NCBI RefSeq assembly: GCF_006716905.1
Contig: NZ_VFPV01000001.1
Span: 994,001-1,058,000, forward strand
Origin: Acidovorax temperans
GTDB lineage: Bacteria; Pseudomonadota; Gammaproteobacteria; Burkholderiales; Burkholderiaceae_C
Direction: 5' to 3'
Length of the DNA stretch: 64,000 nucleotides
Part shown: piece by piece, positions 61,877-64,000 of the stretch
Numbering within the stretch: the stretch's first letter is position 1
Layout of the letters: each line of letters begins with the position of its first letter
Translations under genes and position numbers: made by a program
Notes under the pieces: generated by a model
What the model saw: only the letters and a program-made list of their open reading frames with translations
What the model was told of the DNA's origin: nothing
The model's database searches: none

Positions 61877-63025
61877 TCAGGCCAGGCCCAGGCGCCACAG
61901 CGATGTGACTTCCGCTGCGCGTGCGGTATGCAAGGCATCCGACGCGTCGGCCGACTTGCCGTGCCGGGGCTTGACGTCTTGTCGCCCCAGCACCGTCAAG
62001 CCGCCCTGCGCAATCCATTCCAGCAGTTCTTCACGCGTGCGCAACTGCAAATGTTCAGCCAGGTCCGACAGAATCAGCCAGCCTTCGCCGCCGGGCTCCA
62101 GGTGGGCTGCCAAACCGGCCAAAAACCCGCGCAGCATGCCGCTGCCCTCGTCGTACACCGCCCGCTCAACGGGCGAGCTGGCCCGTGCGGGCAGCCAGGG
62201 CGGGTTGCACACCACCAGCGGGGCCTTGCCCTCGGGGAACAGGTCTTGCTGTTGCAGCTCGACGCGGCTCGTCAGACCCAGGCGCTGCAAATTCTCGCGC
62301 GCGCAGGTCAGCGCACGCGGGTCCTGGTCGGTGGCCACCACGCGCTGCACACCACGGCGCGCCAGCACGGCAGACAGCACGCCCGTGCCCACGCCAACAT
62401 CAAAGGCGAGAGTCTTACTGGGCAGCGGCGCCTGCGCGACCAGATCCACATATTCCCCACGGACCGGCGAAAAAACGCCGTAGTGCGGGTGAATGCGGTT
62501 GCCCGGCGGTGCGCCCAGGGCGGGTATTTCCACGCCCTTCTTGCGCCATTCATGGGCGCCCACCAGGCCCAGCAGCTCACGCAGCGAAGCCACCACGCGA
62601 TTCCCGCTGGCGGGGCCCCAGGCCTCAGTGCAGGCCTGGCGCAGGTCGGGCGCGCGGCGCAGCGCAATCGTGTAATCGCCTTCCAGCACGATCAGCACCG
62701 ACGACAGCACCCGCGCACGCTGCGCCTGCGCCTGCCGGTGCAGGTGAAAAGCTTCCGCAGGGGTGGCCGCTGCCGCTTTTTGCGCCGCTTTGGCCGCCAC
62801 CTTGCGGGGCTTGCGGTCTGCGCGGCGCATCAGCGCCTGCAGCAACATACGCGCGTTCTGGAAATCGCCCGTCCACAACAAGCCCGTGCCTTCACAGGCC
62901 ATGCGGTAGGCTGTGTCGGCGGGAAGGGTGTCGTCGGCAGCGATCACGCGGCGCGGAGCCGAAGCGCCACTTTCAGAGCGCCACTGGGCGGTGTGGGACT
63001 GGCCCTGGCTGCTCCATTCGATCAT
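61877..63025 (-). CDS. Class I SAM-dependent methyltransferase, PrmC-like
   Basis: A 382-residue protein. The SAM-binding motif FDVGVGTGVLSAVLARRG and the catalytic VVCNPPWLP (NPPW in place of NPPY) place it with N-glutamine or nucleic acid amino methyltransferases such as PrmC/HemK or RlmG-type enzymes. The N-terminal 130 residues contain an Ala/Lys-rich linker. The substrate is not known; a 23S rRNA or protein glutamine target is possible. Confidence 0.82.
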   Translation of the reverse strand: MIEWSSQGQSHTAQWRSESGASAPRRVIAADDTLPADTAYRMACEGTGLLWTGDFQNARMLLQALMRRADRKPRKVAAKAAQKAAAATPAEAFHLHRQAQAQRARVLSSVLIVLEGDYTIALRRAPDLRQACTEAWGPASGNRVVASLRELLGLVGAHEWRKKGVEIPALGAPPGNRIHPHYGVFSPVRGEYVDLVAQAPLPSKTLAFDVGVGTGVLSAVLARRGVQRVVATDQDPRALTCARENLQRLGLTSRVELQQQDLFPEGKAPLVVCNPPWLPARASSPVERAVYDEGSGMLRGFLAGLAAHLEPGGEGWLILSDLAEHLQLRTREELLEWIAQGGLTVLGRQDVKPRHGKSADASDALHTARAAEVTSLWRLGLA

Positions 63026-63033
63026 GGCAGGGC

Positions 63034-63558
63034 TCAGCCGTTGATCGGGCGCTTCAGGCGCACTTCTTCGATCTTGACGCCACCGATGATGGCCGTCTTG
63101 GCGGTAGACAACTCGCGCTTGAAGCCGGCCAGCTCATGGAAACGCAGAGCGCGTTCATTGCGCAGGGGCACCCACGCGGTCACGTTGGTGCAGCCTTCTT
63201 CCTGAAGGCCGTCACGGGCGGCATCCCACAGAGCCAGGCCAACGCCTTGGTTCCAGTGCGTGGGAGCGGCGTAGATGGCCCAGATTTCACCGGTGGTGGG
63301 GCGGGACTTTTCATCGCGCGAGCGGTCGTAGCCGACGAAGCCGACGATCTTCTCGCCGTCAACGGCCACCTGGACTTGGGGCTCGCAATATTCGATGGCC
63401 TCGCGCCAGTAGGCCTGGCGCTTTTCGACCGATGACATGGCTTTCAATTGCTCGTCTGGCACCAGTCCTTTGTAGGCCTCTTGAGCAGAGACGGTGTGGA
63501 TCTGGGCAATGGCTTTTGCATCGCGAAGCGTGGCGGGACGAACCTGGATACTAGACAT
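63034..63558 (-). CDS. GNAT family N-acetyltransferase
   Basis: A 174-residue acetyltransferase. ATG 63558 (MSSIQVRPATLRDAKAIAQIH) gives the standard GNAT length; longer starts upstream are unlikely. The acetyl-CoA site is seen in IWAIYAAPTHWNQGVGLALWDAARDGL, followed by NERALRFHELAGFKRE. The substrate is unknown. It ends 9 bp before the methyltransferase start on the same strand, so the two may be cotranscribed. Confidence 0.9.
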   Translation of the reverse strand: MSSIQVRPATLRDAKAIAQIHTVSAQEAYKGLVPDEQLKAMSSVEKRQAYWREAIEYCEPQVQVAVDGEKIVGFVGYDRSRDEKSRPTTGEIWAIYAAPTHWNQGVGLALWDAARDGLQEEGCTNVTAWVPLRNERALRFHELAGFKRELSTAKTAIIGGVKIEEVRLKRPING

Positions 63559-64000
63559 GGAAAAACCGAACGAAAACAGGGTGTAAAAAAACGAAAGGAG
63601 CGGCATTGTCGCCGCAAACGGTTTTTCACCCTTTTGTGCTCGGTTACACCATGATGTCAATGCACGGTTTTTCTCGTGGTTTTGGCGCCTTGCAACACCC
63701 TGTTTTTGCACGGCGTATGCCGCAGCCGAGCCCCTTACGCAATGGCCAACGCGTGGCCTGTGGAGGCCGCAGACACCGCCTGCGCAGCGCGCTGCACCGA
63801 GGCCCGCTTGTTGCGCGGACGGGGCACGTGCACCGCAGGCGGCAAGCCATTGTTTTGAAGACGATCAACCTCAACCCTGTGCGCATGGATCAACACCCGC
63901 GAGGCGCTCCTGCGTGCGTTGAACAGGTTCTTGAGGAAAGTCTAGAAACCGCCCCGGCGCGCGTCCATCGCACCAATGGACTAGCCCGGCACGCCGCTTT
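63559..64000. other. Right-edge region without a supported gene
   Basis: The last 442 bases show no complete gene, tRNA or repeat copy. Short open frames exist on both strands (for example a minus-strand one ending near 63738), but I cannot support any. A gene may begin beyond the edge. Confidence 0.35.

Noticed and set aside
63933..63942. GAGGAAAGTC, resembling the 5' motif of RNase P RNA
   Set aside because: The surrounding sequence lacks the rest of the conserved RNase P core.

Overview
The window is high-GC chromosomal DNA from a betaproteobacterium, most likely a Comamonadaceae member close to Acidovorax. The call rests on gene order (pnp, quinone oxidoreductase, tpiA, secG, tRNA-Leu, then nuoA to nuoN with DUF2818 and DUF1178), on protein style, and on codon use. 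It is mostly core chromosome with several small mobile insertions. No plasmid, phage or CRISPR signal was seen.

Layout. Positions 1-7.9 kb hold a partial queG, tsaE, amiC, a frameshifted chemoreceptor, a glycine-zipper lipoprotein, a DedA protein and mutL. An IS4-type element (7957-9353) sits inside the terminator shared by mutL and glpQ. Then come glpQ, a 162-bp MITE-like palindrome, gdhA, a pilU gene split by an IS200/IS605 element, a hydrolase fused to a foreign N-terminal remnant, a Bcr/CflA transporter and miaA. From 17.8 to 24.5 kb lies a YbbA/YbbP-like ABC exporter interrupted by an hsp20 gene, an AT-rich patch with a micro-ORF, a cysteine-synthase-fold enzyme and an AttH-like lipocalin protein. 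A second damaged chemoreceptor follows. From 26.8 to 42.1 kb, on the minus strand, is the full 14-gene complex I operon with two DUF genes at its end. From 42.2 to 47.3 kb are tRNA-Leu(GAG), secG, tpiA, a quinone oxidoreductase, pnp and rpsO. From 48.0 to 55.9 kb is a minor-pilin operon (two FimT-like proteins, PilV, PilW, PilX, PilY1, PilE). It is followed by ribD, ribE, a phospholipase-D lipoprotein, dusC, an unknown gene, a methyltransferase and an acetyltransferase.

How the parts fit. tsaE, miaA, queG and dusC all modify tRNA. nuoA-N makes NADH:quinone oxidoreductase. The minor pilins and PilY1 prime and tip type IV pili. Three motility or sensing genes (two chemoreceptors and pilU) are broken, which suggests erosion of directed motility or, for the point lesions, sequencing errors.

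The most unusual signal is a dispersed palindromic repeat (core near AGCTGCTAGCGCTT, loop, AAGCGCTAGCAGCT, then a tail near AATAGCAAATTTAGGA). There are about a dozen copies. Some lie in frame inside mutL, miaA and the ABC permease. Two others run directly into the Shine-Dalgarno sequences of secG and pnp.
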